From positions 1 through 24,970 of the forward strand of contig NZ_JALNWM010000015.1 of the NCBI RefSeq assembly GCF_023230885.1: DNA of 24,970 bases, in the 5' to 3' direction. Of the stretch, positions 9,001 to 15,601 are shown in pieces. The stretch comes from Desulfocurvus sp. (GTDB lineage Bacteria > Desulfobacterota > Desulfovibrionia > Desulfovibrionales > Desulfovibrionaceae). The notes below the pieces were generated by a model, which was given only the letters and a program-made list of their open reading frames with translations, searched no databases and was not told where the DNA came from. A program made the position numbers and the translations under genes. Each line of letters begins with the position of its first letter. Within the stretch, counting starts at the first letter, position 1.

Positions 9001-9694
9001 CGCCATCCTGGCCAAGCAGTTCCTCCAGGAGTTCGACGGCTTCTCCATCGGCTCCAACGACATGACCCAGATGGTGCTGGCCACCGACCGCGACAACGCC
9101 CGGCTCCAGCACATCTACGACGAGGAGGACCCGGCGGTGGTCTGGGCCATCCTGGTGACCATCTTCAGCGGGCAGAAGTACGGCAAGAAGGTCGGCTTCT
9201 GCGGCCAGGGCGTGTCCAACAGCGTGATCATCCGCGGGCTGGTGGCCATCGCGGGCATCGTCTCGGCCTCGGTGGTGCCCGACACCTACCACCAGACCAA
9301 GCTGGACATGGCCGCCGTGGAGGCGCTGAACATCCCCACCGCGCGCCTGGGCGCCTGGATCCGCGAGCAGCACCTCAACCGGCTGGTCAAGCTCATCGAG
9401 GAGCAGAAGTACGGGCATATCCTCAAGAAGTACAAGACTTCCGCCGACTTCATGGAGTGGTACGAGGGCGAGCTGGCGCGCTTCGCCGAGCAGCTGCGCG
9501 ACAACCTCGACGCCGACAAGGAGGAGTTCTATCGCCAGGAGATGGGACGCTTCCGGGCCCTGTTCCACAAGCCGGTGATTTATGCCGACTGGGACTGGGA
9601 GTCCACGGTGTCCGACGCCCTGCACCAGGCCGGATTCAAGGACTTCGAGGAGCAGACCAAGGCCCTGGAGGCCCAGCGCCGGAAGAACCTGTAG
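6065..9694 (+). CDS. PEP-synthase-like pyruvate, water dikinase family protein with long insertion
   Basis: By family, it would convert pyruvate + ATP to PEP + AMP + phosphate through a phosphohistidine. The 1209 residues begin with a Pro/Gly/Gln-rich low-complexity stretch (about 20-40). An ATP-grasp region follows with VAVRSSAAGEDSRKKAFAGL near 218 and ASYGLGEAVVGG. The swivelling phosphohistidine domain has GGDTSHAAITSRELGIPAV (H545 is the expected phosphorylated residue). The C-terminal PEP barrel has TDYKSNEYRNLLGG, NPMIGYRGVSRN, MLPFVRT, SEIPANAILAKQFL, FSIGSNDMTQ and GFCGQGVSN, with C1046 as the catalytic cysteine. Classical PpsA has about 790 residues; most of the excess is a helical, charged insertion at about 660-850, just after LLRAEFMLGNIAVHPLAL. 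The ribosome site AAGGAGGA is at 6053-6060. Position after pyc suggests both act on pyruvate. Active residues are present, but the insertion makes a divergent or regulated role possible. Confidence 0.85.
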   Translation: MAKAKKAEQGKSGETAANLAATPGAQPGTQPGPQAGTLDVAALHKQIVLTGAEITAIGEESEILVGGKNYNTAIISQVQGIRAPQFRAISSIAFHKLLDETKVNAALVRSTVDAEYNRVDWSDEEVNRDTDFLQKFVRKIARVVREGAAEGPLVRLRTFVNNVVDGFATSPEGIDQLRKRSVLVQSAILSVELPAEVDQAVRAAYLGICKEAGLEDVPVAVRSSAAGEDSRKKAFAGLQDTYLNIVGENMCVEAYHWDCASAYNLRSMTYRREAILDAIARAERTGDDEYAAQAKKEWAIENTSLSVCIMRMINPVISGTAFSADTATGCRGTDKKELVSIDASYGLGEAVVGGMVTPDKFYVFEREDGAEVVIRFMGFKDKKIVYDPEGGTKVVKVGELEAYQWALSLAQAEEVARGVRGISRAYGGMIMDTEFCIDSSDRLWFVQARPETRWNEEFEQHPNTIFMRRLEVDPKALARAEVVIEGNGASRGAGQGTVRFLRSALELNKINKGDVLAAERTDPDMVPGMRIASAILADVGGDTSHAAITSRELGIPAVIGIQRAEVLRSLDGQEVTVDGSRGKVYRGCLPLMEVGGEIDTAALPATRTKVGLILADVGQALFLSRLRQVPDFEVGLLRAEFMLGNIAVHPLALEAYDNRKLEVLVNRKLRQLDTELTKILREQLATGVQTLDLKLRDYVGVVSGLGPEIARLADREGSRGGTEEVLAIHRRLRELDKKLDVHLELATQRMEVLKTSEDLEAHVAVIMGYTELLEAPGNDPEVDRRRQDALEAVQAHCAKIQDEPMVQDVLERIGRLRAEVARQVGLEKEIEDVRTLPGKIRDLIRSRGFRNGKEHYVQTLAQSLALFAMAFHGRDIIYRTTDYKSNEYRNLLGGSLFEAFEDNPMIGYRGVSRNLHDWEIEAFKLARGVFGGKNLQMMLPFVRTLEEARSMKRYLEQVHKLRSGKDGLKLILMSEIPANAILAKQFLQEFDGFSIGSNDMTQMVLATDRDNARLQHIYDEEDPAVVWAILVTIFSGQKYGKKVGFCGQGVSNSVIIRGLVAIAGIVSASVVPDTYHQTKLDMAAVEALNIPTARLGAWIREQHLNRLVKLIEEQKYGHILKKYKTSADFMEWYEGELARFAEQLRDNLDADKEEFYRQEMGRFRALFHKPVIYADWDWESTVSDALHQAGFKDFEEQTKALEAQRRKNL

Positions 9695-9719
9695 CCGCAA
9701 CCGCAGCAAAGCGCCGTGT

Positions 9720-9757
9720 CGAGCCCCCCTGCGGCCATGCCCGGGGGGGCTCGTTTC
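9720..9757 (+). terminator. Intrinsic terminator after the PEP-synthase-like gene
   Basis: A perfect 10-bp stem (CGAGCCCCCC at 9720-9729, GGGGGGCTCG at 9744-9753) with a 14-base loop is followed by TTTC. It starts 25 bases after the stop codon and separates the pyruvate block from ung. Confidence 0.7.
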
Positions 9758-9779
9758 GTCCGGCGCCCACGGAGCCGCC

Positions 9780-10442
9780 ATGCCCCGCCGCGATCCCCTG
9801 CGCCGTTGGCGCCGCCACGTCCCCGCCCTGGAGGCGGGCCTTGCCGAGCGCCTGCTGGAGCGCGTGGACGCCCTGCGCGCCGGGGGCGAGGTCTTCCCGC
9901 CCCGGGGGCGGGAGCTGCGCGCCCTGGAGCTGACCCCCTTTTCCGCCGTGCGCGTGGTCATCCTCGGGCAGGATCCGTACCACGGCCCCGGCCAGGCCCA
10001 CGGGCTGGCCTTCTCCGTGCCCCGGGGCGTGGCACCGCCGCCGTCCCTGCGCAATATCTTCAAGGAAATCGGCGCGCCGGCGGGCATGAGCCCCGACCTG
10101 ACCCCCTGGGCGGAGCAGGGCGTGCTGTTGCTCAACGCGGTGCTTACGGTGGCCGCCGGGCAGGCCGGGTCCCATGCCCGCCTGGGCTGGCAGGAGCTGA
10201 CCGACGCCGTGGTCGCGGCCCTGGCCCGGGGCCGCGAGGGCCTGGTGTTCCTGCTGTGGGGCGCCCAGGCCCGGGCCAAGGCCGCCCTGGTGGACCCCGG
10301 GCGCCATCTGGTGCTGGAGGCGGCCCATCCCTCGCCCTTGTCGGCCCATCGCGGCTTTCTCGGCTGCGGGCATTTCGTCCGGGCCAACGCCTGGCTCGCC
10401 GCCCGGGGGCAGGCGCCCGTGGACTGGATTACCTCAACCTAA
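9780..10442 (+). CDS. ung: Uracil-DNA glycosylase, family 1
   Basis: It removes uracil from DNA as the first step of base-excision repair. The 220 residues compare with 229 in E. coli Ung. The catalytic water-activating loop VVILGQDPYHGPGQAHGLAF lies at about 57-76. The uracil-binding region LLLNAVLTVAAGQAGSH follows. The DNA-intercalating loop HPSPLSAHRGFLGCGHF contains the conserved catalytic His and the Leu-containing minor-groove motif. The ATG at 9780 has GGAG five bases upstream; the same frame is open further upstream but with no family similarity. The TAA stop overlaps the AAGGAG ribosome site of the next gene, so translation of the two is probably coupled. Confidence 0.93.
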   Translation: MPRRDPLRRWRRHVPALEAGLAERLLERVDALRAGGEVFPPRGRELRALELTPFSAVRVVILGQDPYHGPGQAHGLAFSVPRGVAPPPSLRNIFKEIGAPAGMSPDLTPWAEQGVLLLNAVLTVAAGQAGSHARLGWQELTDAVVAALARGREGLVFLLWGAQARAKAALVDPGRHLVLEAAHPSPLSAHRGFLGCGHFVRANAWLAARGQAPVDWITST

Positions 10443-10455
10443 GGAGTTGTGTCCC

Positions 10456-10950
10456 ATGCTTCCCTTCGTCGTTCGCCGCGTCCGCCCCGAGGACCTGGAC
10501 GCCTGCCACAGGCTGGAACAGTGCTGCTTTCCCCCGGCCGAGGCCGCCTCGCGGGAGAAGGTCGCGGCGCGCATCGAGCGTTTTCCCGAGGCGTTTCTGG
10601 TGGCCGAGGCCGACGGGGTCGTCGTCGGGCAGGTCAGTTGCGGCGCGACGCACAAGGACGACATCACCGACGAGGCGTTCAAGGCCCTGATCGGCCATCA
10701 TCCCGACGGGCGCAACCTGGTGGTCTTCACCCTGACCACGGACCCGGGCTGGCGCAAGCGGGGCGTGGCCTCGGCGCTCATGGCCCGGCTGCTGGCCGAC
10801 GCGCGCGCCCGGGGGCGCGCGCGGGTACTGTTGCTGTGCAAGGACGACCTCAAGGGCTTCTACCAGGGCCTGGGCTTTGCCGACGGCGGACTTTCGGCCT
10901 CCACCCACGGCGGCACGACCTGGAGCGAGATGCGCCTGGACCTGGGCTGA
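10456..10950 (+). CDS. GNAT-family N-acetyltransferase
   Basis: This is a 164-residue single-domain acetyl-CoA-dependent acetyltransferase; the substrate cannot be told from sequence. The N-terminal beta1-alpha1 part is FVVRRVRPEDLDACHRLE. Motif A, which binds the acetyl-CoA pyrophosphate, is FTLTTDPGWRKRGVASALM (about 92-110; R-x-x-G-x-A form). Motif B is VLLLCKDDLKGFYQGLGFAD, with the usual F-Y-x-x-x-G-F ending. The overall pattern, including CCFPPAEAASREKVAARI near residue 25, resembles the arylalkylamine-acetyltransferase-like subgroup, but this is a weak assignment. The ATG at 10456 is nine bases after AAGGAG (10441-10446), which overlaps the ung stop codon; an in-frame TTG at 10447 would lie on the ribosome site and is less likely. 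Confidence 0.85.
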   Translation: MLPFVVRRVRPEDLDACHRLEQCCFPPAEAASREKVAARIERFPEAFLVAEADGVVVGQVSCGATHKDDITDEAFKALIGHHPDGRNLVVFTLTTDPGWRKRGVASALMARLLADARARGRARVLLLCKDDLKGFYQGLGFADGGLSASTHGGTTWSEMRLDLG

Positions 10951-10989
10951 CCCCCGGGGGTGGGCGGCCCGCCGGGCGGGACATGAAGG

Positions 10990-11025
10990 CGCTCCGGGGC
11001 ACAGGCCCCGGGGCGTTTTTCTTTT
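10990..11025 (+). terminator. Strong intrinsic terminator after the acetyltransferase gene
   Basis: An 11-bp stem with one G-U wobble (CGCTCCGGGGC at 10990-11000, GCCCCGGGGCG at 11005-11015) and an ACAG loop is followed by TTTTTCTTTT. It closes the ung-acetyltransferase unit. Confidence 0.88.
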
Positions 11026-11180
11026 GGCCTTTCGCCGCCAGAGGCGCCCGTCCGGCGAAAGACATGGACTCGGCGCCCTGCCTGGGCACGCCGCCTTCCG
11101 GGGGCGGCGCGGTTTCCCGGCGGTGGCCGCCGCTGTGGCGCAAAGGAAAATCCGTCGGGGAGGTGGAAAAAAGTCCCGGG

Positions 11181-11209
11181 TTGTTCTACAATATCATGCA
11201 GTCAATAAT
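11181..11209 (+). promoter_or_regulatory. Candidate sigma-70 promoter for the chemoreceptor gene
   Basis: TTGTTC at 11181-11186 and AATAAT at 11204-11209 are separated by exactly 17 bases. They sit in a short AT-rich patch that stands out from the GC-rich surroundings, 22 bases before the first possible start codon. The preceding 11026-11180 shows nothing I can name. Confidence 0.5.
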
Positions 11210-11231
11210 TTCGATGTACTAACGGAAAACC

Positions 11232-13430
11232 GTGTCTGAGGGGGCGCGTGTGGGCATAGCTTCGCGGTTGACGCTTGTGGTGTTGGTTCTCTTCGGTTGC
11301 ACCCTGGCCCTTGGCGGGGCCGCGTGGATGTCGTCGGCCGCCCAGGACGCCGACGGGCTGGTCATCAACCTGGCCGGGCGGCAGCGGATGCTCAGCCAGA
11401 AGGCGTCCAAGGAGGCCCTGTTCCTGCTGCACGCCCGGGCCGCGGGCCAGGATGCCGACGCCATCGCCAGGACCTTGGGCGCCAGCGTGGCGGTGTTCGA
11501 CAGGACGCTGGAATCCCTGCGCCTGGGCGGTCCGGCGCCGTTGACCCTGGACCCCAAGGGCCCCGCGGCGAATCTGCCCCCGGCCTCGCCGGAAATCGCG
11601 GCCAAGCTCGTGGAAGTGGAGCGCATGTGGCATCCCTTCCGCGACATGCTCCGCGCGCTGGACCAGGGGGCCGACCCTGCGCGCATCGTCCGCGACGGCA
11701 CGGCCGTGCTCACGGCGATGGACCAGGCCGTGGTCATGTTCCAGCAGGAATCGGAGGCCAAGGTCCACCGCCTGCTTTTGATCCAGGCCCTGGGCTGCGC
11801 CCTGGCCCTTGTGGTCGCCCTTGCGTCGGCCTGGTTCGTGCGCGCGTGTGTGGCGCTGCCCATCCGGCGGCTGACGGAGTTCGCCCGGTGCGTCGGCCGG
11901 GAGGGCAGCGCCGCCGCCTGCCGCAGCGGGCGCTACGCGGGGGAGCTCGGTCGGCTGCGCGACGCCCTGCTGGCGATGGTCGCCTCGCTGGAGGAATCGG
12001 TGCGGGAAGTGCGGGCGAAGGAGAGCCAGGCCGCCGAGAGCCTGGCCGAGACCGAAGCGGCCTCCCGCCGGGCCGAACAGGCCCTGCAGGAGGCCGAGCA
12101 GGGCCGGAGCCGGGGCCTGTACGACGCGGCGCTGGGCCTCAAGGAGCTGGTCGAGCGCATCGGCGTCGCCACCCGGCGGCTGAACGCCAGGATCGACGAA
12201 GTGGGCAAGGGCGCCGCCCTGCAAAAGGAGCTGACCATCGAGGCCGCCGCCGGCCTGCAGAGCATGGACGCGGCCAGCCGGGAGATTTCCGACAGCTCCG
12301 CCCTGGCCGACGGCGACGCGGGCGCCGCCAGGGAGACCGCCGAGCGCGGCACGTCCACGGTGGCCGAGGTGGTGGAGGCCATCCGGGCCGTGCAGGAGGG
12401 CACCGACCGCATGAAGGTCGGCATCGACACGCTGAACCACCGGGCCGCAGGCATCGCCCAGGTCCTGACCCTGATCACCGACATCGCCGACCAGACGAGT
12501 CTGCTGGCGCTGAACGCGGCCATCGAGGCCGCCCGGGCGGGCGACGCGGGCCGGGGGTTCGCCGTGGTGGCCGACGAGGTGCGCAAGCTGGCCGAGAAGA
12601 CCATGACCGCCACCACGGACGTGGACGCGGCCGTGGCGGCCATCCAGGAGGGCATCCGCAACACCCTGGCGGATATGGACCAGGCCCTGGCGGCCGTGCA
12701 GCGCAGCACCGGGCTTACCGACGGCGCGGGGCGGGCCCTGCGGGAGATCGTGACCATCGTGGCCCAGACCTCGGCCCGGGTGCGGCCTTTCGTGGCCCTG
12801 ACCGGGGAGCAGGCCCGGGCCGGGGAGCGCATGACCCGCAACATGGACCGCATCGCGGAAATCGCCTCCCAGTCCGTGCGCGGCACCGCCGACTGCATGG
12901 GCATCCTGGGCGCCCTGCTCGGCGCGACCAACGAACTCGAGGACATGGTCGCCCGGCTGTCCGGAAACCGGCTGGCCGTGGTCTACGACGAAGGGAGCCT
13001 GGCGGGCGCCGTGGCCCGCGAAGGGGAGTTCGTGACCTGGACCCCGGCCATGTCCGTGGGCGTGGCCAATATCGACGAGCAGCACCGGCACCTGGTGCGC
13101 ATGATCAATCATCTCTACGCCGCCGTGCGCGGCGATTCGTCCGAGGCCGTGATCCGGGAGCTTTTCGACGGGCTCAAGAAGTATGTGCAGCTGCATTTCA
13201 CCACCGAGGAGCGCCTGCTCAAGGGCATCGGCTACGACGAGTACGACGCCCATGTCGCCCGCCACCGCCAGCTGGCCGCCGAGGCCGCCGAGCTGGAGCG
13301 GCGCTGGCGCACGGCGGGCCCGGCGGTGGGCATGGAGGTTCTGGCCTTCCTCAAGGACTGGCTGGTCAACCACATCCAGAAGGTGGACAAGCGTTACAGC
13401 GCGGCCTTCGCCCGGGCGGGAATCTCCTAG
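11232..13430 (+). CDS. Methyl-accepting chemotaxis protein with PilJ/NarX-like sensor and C-terminal hemerythrin
   Basis: A 732-residue membrane chemoreceptor. TM1 is about 12-30 (LTLVVLVLFGCTLALGGAAW). The extracytoplasmic part opens with INLAGRQRMLSQKASKEA, the type IV pili/NarX-like sensor motif. TM2 is about 180-202, followed by a HAMP-like linker and a coiled coil. The signalling hairpin tip IADQTSLLALNAAIEAARAG lies near 417-436, continuing GRGFAVVADEVRKLAEKT, which contacts CheA/CheW. A hemerythrin domain (about 600-730) keeps all expected di-iron ligands: H618, H655, E659, H674, H678, H714 and D719. It probably couples oxygen or redox state, plus a periplasmic cue, to motility, as proposed for D. 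vulgaris DcrH. GTG 11232 has a weak ribosome site; GTG 11250, five bases after GAGGGGG, is a serious alternative. The gene is monocistronic. Confidence 0.9.
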   Translation: MSEGARVGIASRLTLVVLVLFGCTLALGGAAWMSSAAQDADGLVINLAGRQRMLSQKASKEALFLLHARAAGQDADAIARTLGASVAVFDRTLESLRLGGPAPLTLDPKGPAANLPPASPEIAAKLVEVERMWHPFRDMLRALDQGADPARIVRDGTAVLTAMDQAVVMFQQESEAKVHRLLLIQALGCALALVVALASAWFVRACVALPIRRLTEFARCVGREGSAAACRSGRYAGELGRLRDALLAMVASLEESVREVRAKESQAAESLAETEAASRRAEQALQEAEQGRSRGLYDAALGLKELVERIGVATRRLNARIDEVGKGAALQKELTIEAAAGLQSMDAASREISDSSALADGDAGAARETAERGTSTVAEVVEAIRAVQEGTDRMKVGIDTLNHRAAGIAQVLTLITDIADQTSLLALNAAIEAARAGDAGRGFAVVADEVRKLAEKTMTATTDVDAAVAAIQEGIRNTLADMDQALAAVQRSTGLTDGAGRALREIVTIVAQTSARVRPFVALTGEQARAGERMTRNMDRIAEIASQSVRGTADCMGILGALLGATNELEDMVARLSGNRLAVVYDEGSLAGAVAREGEFVTWTPAMSVGVANIDEQHRHLVRMINHLYAAVRGDSSEAVIRELFDGLKKYVQLHFTTEERLLKGIGYDEYDAHVARHRQLAAEAAELERRWRTAGPAVGMEVLAFLKDWLVNHIQKVDKRYSAAFARAGIS

Positions 13431-13436
13431 GCCCGC

Positions 13437-13474
13437 GCCTCCGGCGGGCGGCCGTGGGGACCGCCGCCGGAGGC
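13437..13474 (+). terminator. Hairpin just after the chemoreceptor gene
   Basis: A perfect 11-bp inverted repeat (GCCTCCGGCGG at 13437-13447, CCGCCGGAGGC at 13464-13474) with a 16-base loop starts seven bases after the stop codon. Only CCGCTTT follows, so it is a weak terminator by itself; the hairpin at 13773-13809 may complete termination in this convergent gap. Confidence 0.5.
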
Positions 13475-13688
13475 CCGCTTTGGGGCTCTGGGTCCGCACC
13501 TCCGGCGGGCGGCCGCCGTATCCGCGCCGGGCCTCCGGGGCCGCTCCCGGCGCGGGCGCTGTGTTGTCTCACCCGCTCCGCGCGGGGCTGGAGCGTTCCC
13601 GTGATCGTCCCGGCGATCCGGGCGTCTTCCGCGCGTGGGGCGTTCGTCCAGGGTGCCCGGCGTTTCCGGGCGCCTTCCGCGCGTGGGG
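13438..13688. repeat. GC-rich direct repeats in the 400-bp convergent gap
   Basis: The 17 bases at 13438-13454 (CCTCCGGCGGGCGGCCG) recur exactly at 13499-13515. A second pair, CTTCCGCGCGTGGGG, is at 13626-13640 and 13674-13688. The whole stretch 13431-13829 lies between convergent genes and its open frames lack any protein-family signal. I see no transposase fragment or target duplication. Confidence 0.5.
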
Positions 13689-13769
13689 GCCCGAGGCGCC
13701 TTCTCCGCCGTGAGCCGCGACGCGGCGCGGCCCTGGCGCGCGGATTCCCGGGGCCTGGGCCGGGGGACG

Positions 13770-13809
13770 AAAAAGCCCCGGGGCCGCGTTTTGTGCGGCT
13801 CCGGGGCTT
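13770..13809 (-). terminator. Intrinsic terminator for the M23 peptidase gene
   Basis: A 15-bp stem with one G-U wobble (arms 13773-13787 and 13795-13809) and a 7-base loop. Read on the minus strand, the arm ending GGGGCTT runs into TTTCG, giving five T residues after the GC-rich stem. It begins about 20 bases beyond the peptidase stop and may also stop transcripts from the convergent chemoreceptor gene. Confidence 0.8.
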
Positions 13810-13829
13810 CTTGTCGCGCGCGGGGGCGG

Positions 13830-15134
13830 CTATTGGCCCAGGCCCACGCGGTCGGCGACGTTGTTGCGGATCCAGTTGGGATCCCACCATTCGATGGGGT
13901 TCACGGCCACGCCCGAGATGTAGGCGCCGTAGTGCAGATGGTCGCCGCCGGCGAGGCCGGTGGTGCCGGTGCGGCCGATGATCTGGCCCCGGTCCACGGT
14001 CTGGCCGGTTTCCACGTCGATCTGCGAGAGGTGCGAGTAGATGGTCATGAGCCCCAGGCCGTGGTCGATCATCACGTTTTCGCCGAAGATGCCGTTGAAG
14101 CCCGCGCGCACCACGACTCCGGCGTTGGCCGCGGGCACCGGCGCGGCCTGGACCGAGGCCAGGTCGACCCCCAGGTGGGTCTGGTGGTCCACCACCTCGC
14201 CCTTGTAGAGGTAGGTGCGGGCGTCGGCGAAGCCCGCCCGGGGCGCGGCGTTGGGCAGGCGCAGGAAATCGCCGCGCCACAGGGGCTCGGGGGCGCTGCG
14301 CTGGCCCAGCTCCAGGATGGCGGCGTTGTCGCGTACGCGCATCTCGGTGTTGACCTTGAGGTATATCTCCAGGGGCGAGGTCAGCCCGGGGTAGTCGGCC
14401 TCGTACTGGGGCATCTTGGCCTCCAGGAAGCTGTCGGGGATGTTCAGCGTGTCCTGGCGGAAGGAGCGGTCGTTGACGTGGAAGGGGAAGGACTGTTCGC
14501 GCAGGTTGCCCGCCAGGTCTTCGCCCTCCAGGCGCGGGGCGAACTCGGCCGGGGTCATGTCGTAGGGGAAGGCGAACAGGCAGGCGTAGTCGCCGCCGGG
14601 CAGCCTGTAGCCGGGGAAGAAATGGGGGCCGACGCGCACGCCGGTGCGCGCCAGGTCCTCGTTGGCCGTGTAGGAGATGCAGCCCGCACCGCCCCGGTTC
14701 AGGTTGTGCTGGCCGGAAAGCACGGAGAGGTGCGGCTTTTTGGTGTCCAGGACGAAGGGGAAGACCGTTTCGCCCGCATTGCCCTTGCCCAGGCTGCGAA
14801 AGGACGCATCCACCGCCGAAACCACGATTTCGATGGGGCCGTCGGGCAGCTTGGCCTCGCCCAGGGTGAAGGGGATGCTGGCCGCGGGGGTCTTGTCGAA
14901 CTCCTGCGAGGCGAGGACCACGGCCCCGGAGCCCGAACGCAGGGAGACGATGACGGTGCGCAGGCCCGAGGGGTCAGCGGCCTGGAGGGTGAAGGCGGTG
15001 CCCCGGCCCACGGTGCCCGAGCCGGGCTCGAGGGTCAGCGCCGGGGGCTGGCCGTCGGAGAAGTGGAGCAGGGCGACGCCGCCGGCCAGGGCGACCAGGA
15101 CGACGATGAGCAGCAGGGAAAGCGTTTTCTTCAT
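13830..15134 (-). CDS. M23-family (LytM-type) murein endopeptidase, membrane-anchored
   Basis: The 434-residue protein opens with MKKTLSLLLIVVLVALAGGVALL, an uncleaved anchor or signal segment, so it acts in the periplasm. Residues about 30-300 look beta-rich and Ig-like (for example TLEPGSGTVGRGTAFTLQAA), probably for binding or spacing. The C-terminal peptidase has the zinc ligands in HLGVD (H320, D324) and HLHYG (H399, H401), plus IDHGLGLMTIYSHLSQ and GQIIGRTGTTG, so it looks catalytically intact rather than a degenerate EnvC-like activator. Likely activity is cleavage of peptidoglycan cross-links. The ATG at 15134 was chosen because the hydrophobic segment begins directly; its ribosome site (AAGAG) is weak. 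The gene is divergent from the hydrogenase operon and shares its 467-bp upstream region. Confidence 0.88.
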   Translation of the reverse strand: MKKTLSLLLIVVLVALAGGVALLHFSDGQPPALTLEPGSGTVGRGTAFTLQAADPSGLRTVIVSLRSGSGAVVLASQEFDKTPAASIPFTLGEAKLPDGPIEIVVSAVDASFRSLGKGNAGETVFPFVLDTKKPHLSVLSGQHNLNRGGAGCISYTANEDLARTGVRVGPHFFPGYRLPGGDYACLFAFPYDMTPAEFAPRLEGEDLAGNLREQSFPFHVNDRSFRQDTLNIPDSFLEAKMPQYEADYPGLTSPLEIYLKVNTEMRVRDNAAILELGQRSAPEPLWRGDFLRLPNAAPRAGFADARTYLYKGEVVDHQTHLGVDLASVQAAPVPAANAGVVVRAGFNGIFGENVMIDHGLGLMTIYSHLSQIDVETGQTVDRGQIIGRTGTTGLAGGDHLHYGAYISGVAVNPIEWWDPNWIRNNVADRVGLGQ

Positions 15135-15293
15135 GATCTCTTGAAACCTCGGCTTGTGTGTTGTGCCCGCGCCGGTGTGGCGCCGGACCTTCCGCAGGGC
15201 AGCCTACCCGTTTCGCCGTTGGCTGCCAAGGGTGGCGGCAGGGGGGAACGGGGCTGGGGCTGGCGGGGGGCCGCTGTGCGCCAGGCAAGAGAA

Positions 15294-15308
15294 AGAGAAT
15301 CATTGTCA
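15294..15308. promoter_or_regulatory. Candidate Fur box
   Basis: AGAGAATCATTGTCA matches the 7-1-7 Fur consensus TGATAATnATTATCA at 12 of 14 defined positions and retains the dyad around the central C. It sits in the intergenic region, 160 bases upstream of the divergent M23 gene and about 290 bases upstream of the hydrogenase small subunit, in a local AT-rich dip. Which gene it controls, if any, is unclear. Confidence 0.45.
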
Positions 15309-15421
15309 ATCAAAGCGGAAGAAGAATTGTGCAATGCAGCGTCACAGGTGATACCCATTGTAGTATTAGTGTTACCATTCGGCATAACAATGCACCAAAC
15401 ATGTAAACTACCGGGAATACG

Positions 15422-15453
15422 CCGAAAATCAGCCTGGAAAATCTGGTTTTCGG
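15422..15453. promoter_or_regulatory. Inverted repeat upstream of the hydrogenase promoter region
   Basis: An 11-bp inverted repeat with one G-U pair (CCGAAAATCAG at 15422-15432, CTGGTTTTCGG at 15443-15453) has a 10-base centre and directly abuts a TTGACG at 15454-15459. Its placement suits an operator for a dimeric regulator or an attenuating hairpin; I do not recognise a specific regulator motif. Confidence 0.4.
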
Positions 15454-15464
15454 TTGACGCCTTC

Positions 15465-15494
15465 TTGAAATTGTGGTCAGAATCCATGCAAAAT
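15465..15494 (+). promoter_or_regulatory. Weak candidate promoter for the hydrogenase operon
   Basis: TTGAAA at 15465-15470 and CAAAAT at 15489-15494 are separated by 18 bases. An alternative pairing is TTGACG (15454-15459) with CAGAAT (15478-15483). Either would give a leader of about 100 bases before the small-subunit start. No GG-N10-GC sigma-54 pair with good flanks was found here. Confidence 0.3.
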
Positions 15495-15555
15495 GAAGCC
15501 GACGCATGAAGATTCATAAACCCTCAACCAGGTTGGAAGAAAGGTTTGCCATGTT

Positions 15556-15573
15556 GGCGGGCACGTGCCCACC
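15556..15573. promoter_or_regulatory. Palindrome in the hydrogenase leader
   Basis: GGGCACGTGCCC at 15559-15570 is a perfect 12-bp palindrome, extended to 15556-15573 with one mismatch. It lies 17 bases before the small-subunit ribosome site GGAGGT (15591-15596). Being gapless it would suit protein binding better than a single-RNA hairpin. Confidence 0.35.
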
Positions 15574-15601
15574 GATTGTTTGGTAACTATGGAGGTGTCT
15601 T

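Noticed and set aside
5789..10387. A 1532-codon minus-strand open frame spanning the PEP-synthase-like gene and ung
   Set aside because: It crosses several real genes and their terminator, has low-complexity composition and no recognisable domain.
13635..15509. A 624-codon plus-strand open frame over the M23 peptidase
   Set aside because: The minus strand gives a protein with a signal segment and intact M23 zinc ligands; the plus frame is a shadow and runs into an AT-rich regulatory region.
15530..15590. Sigma-54 promoter directly upstream of hynB
   Set aside because: GG and GC pairs near 15475 and 15535 are 11 rather than 10 bases apart and the flanks are poor.
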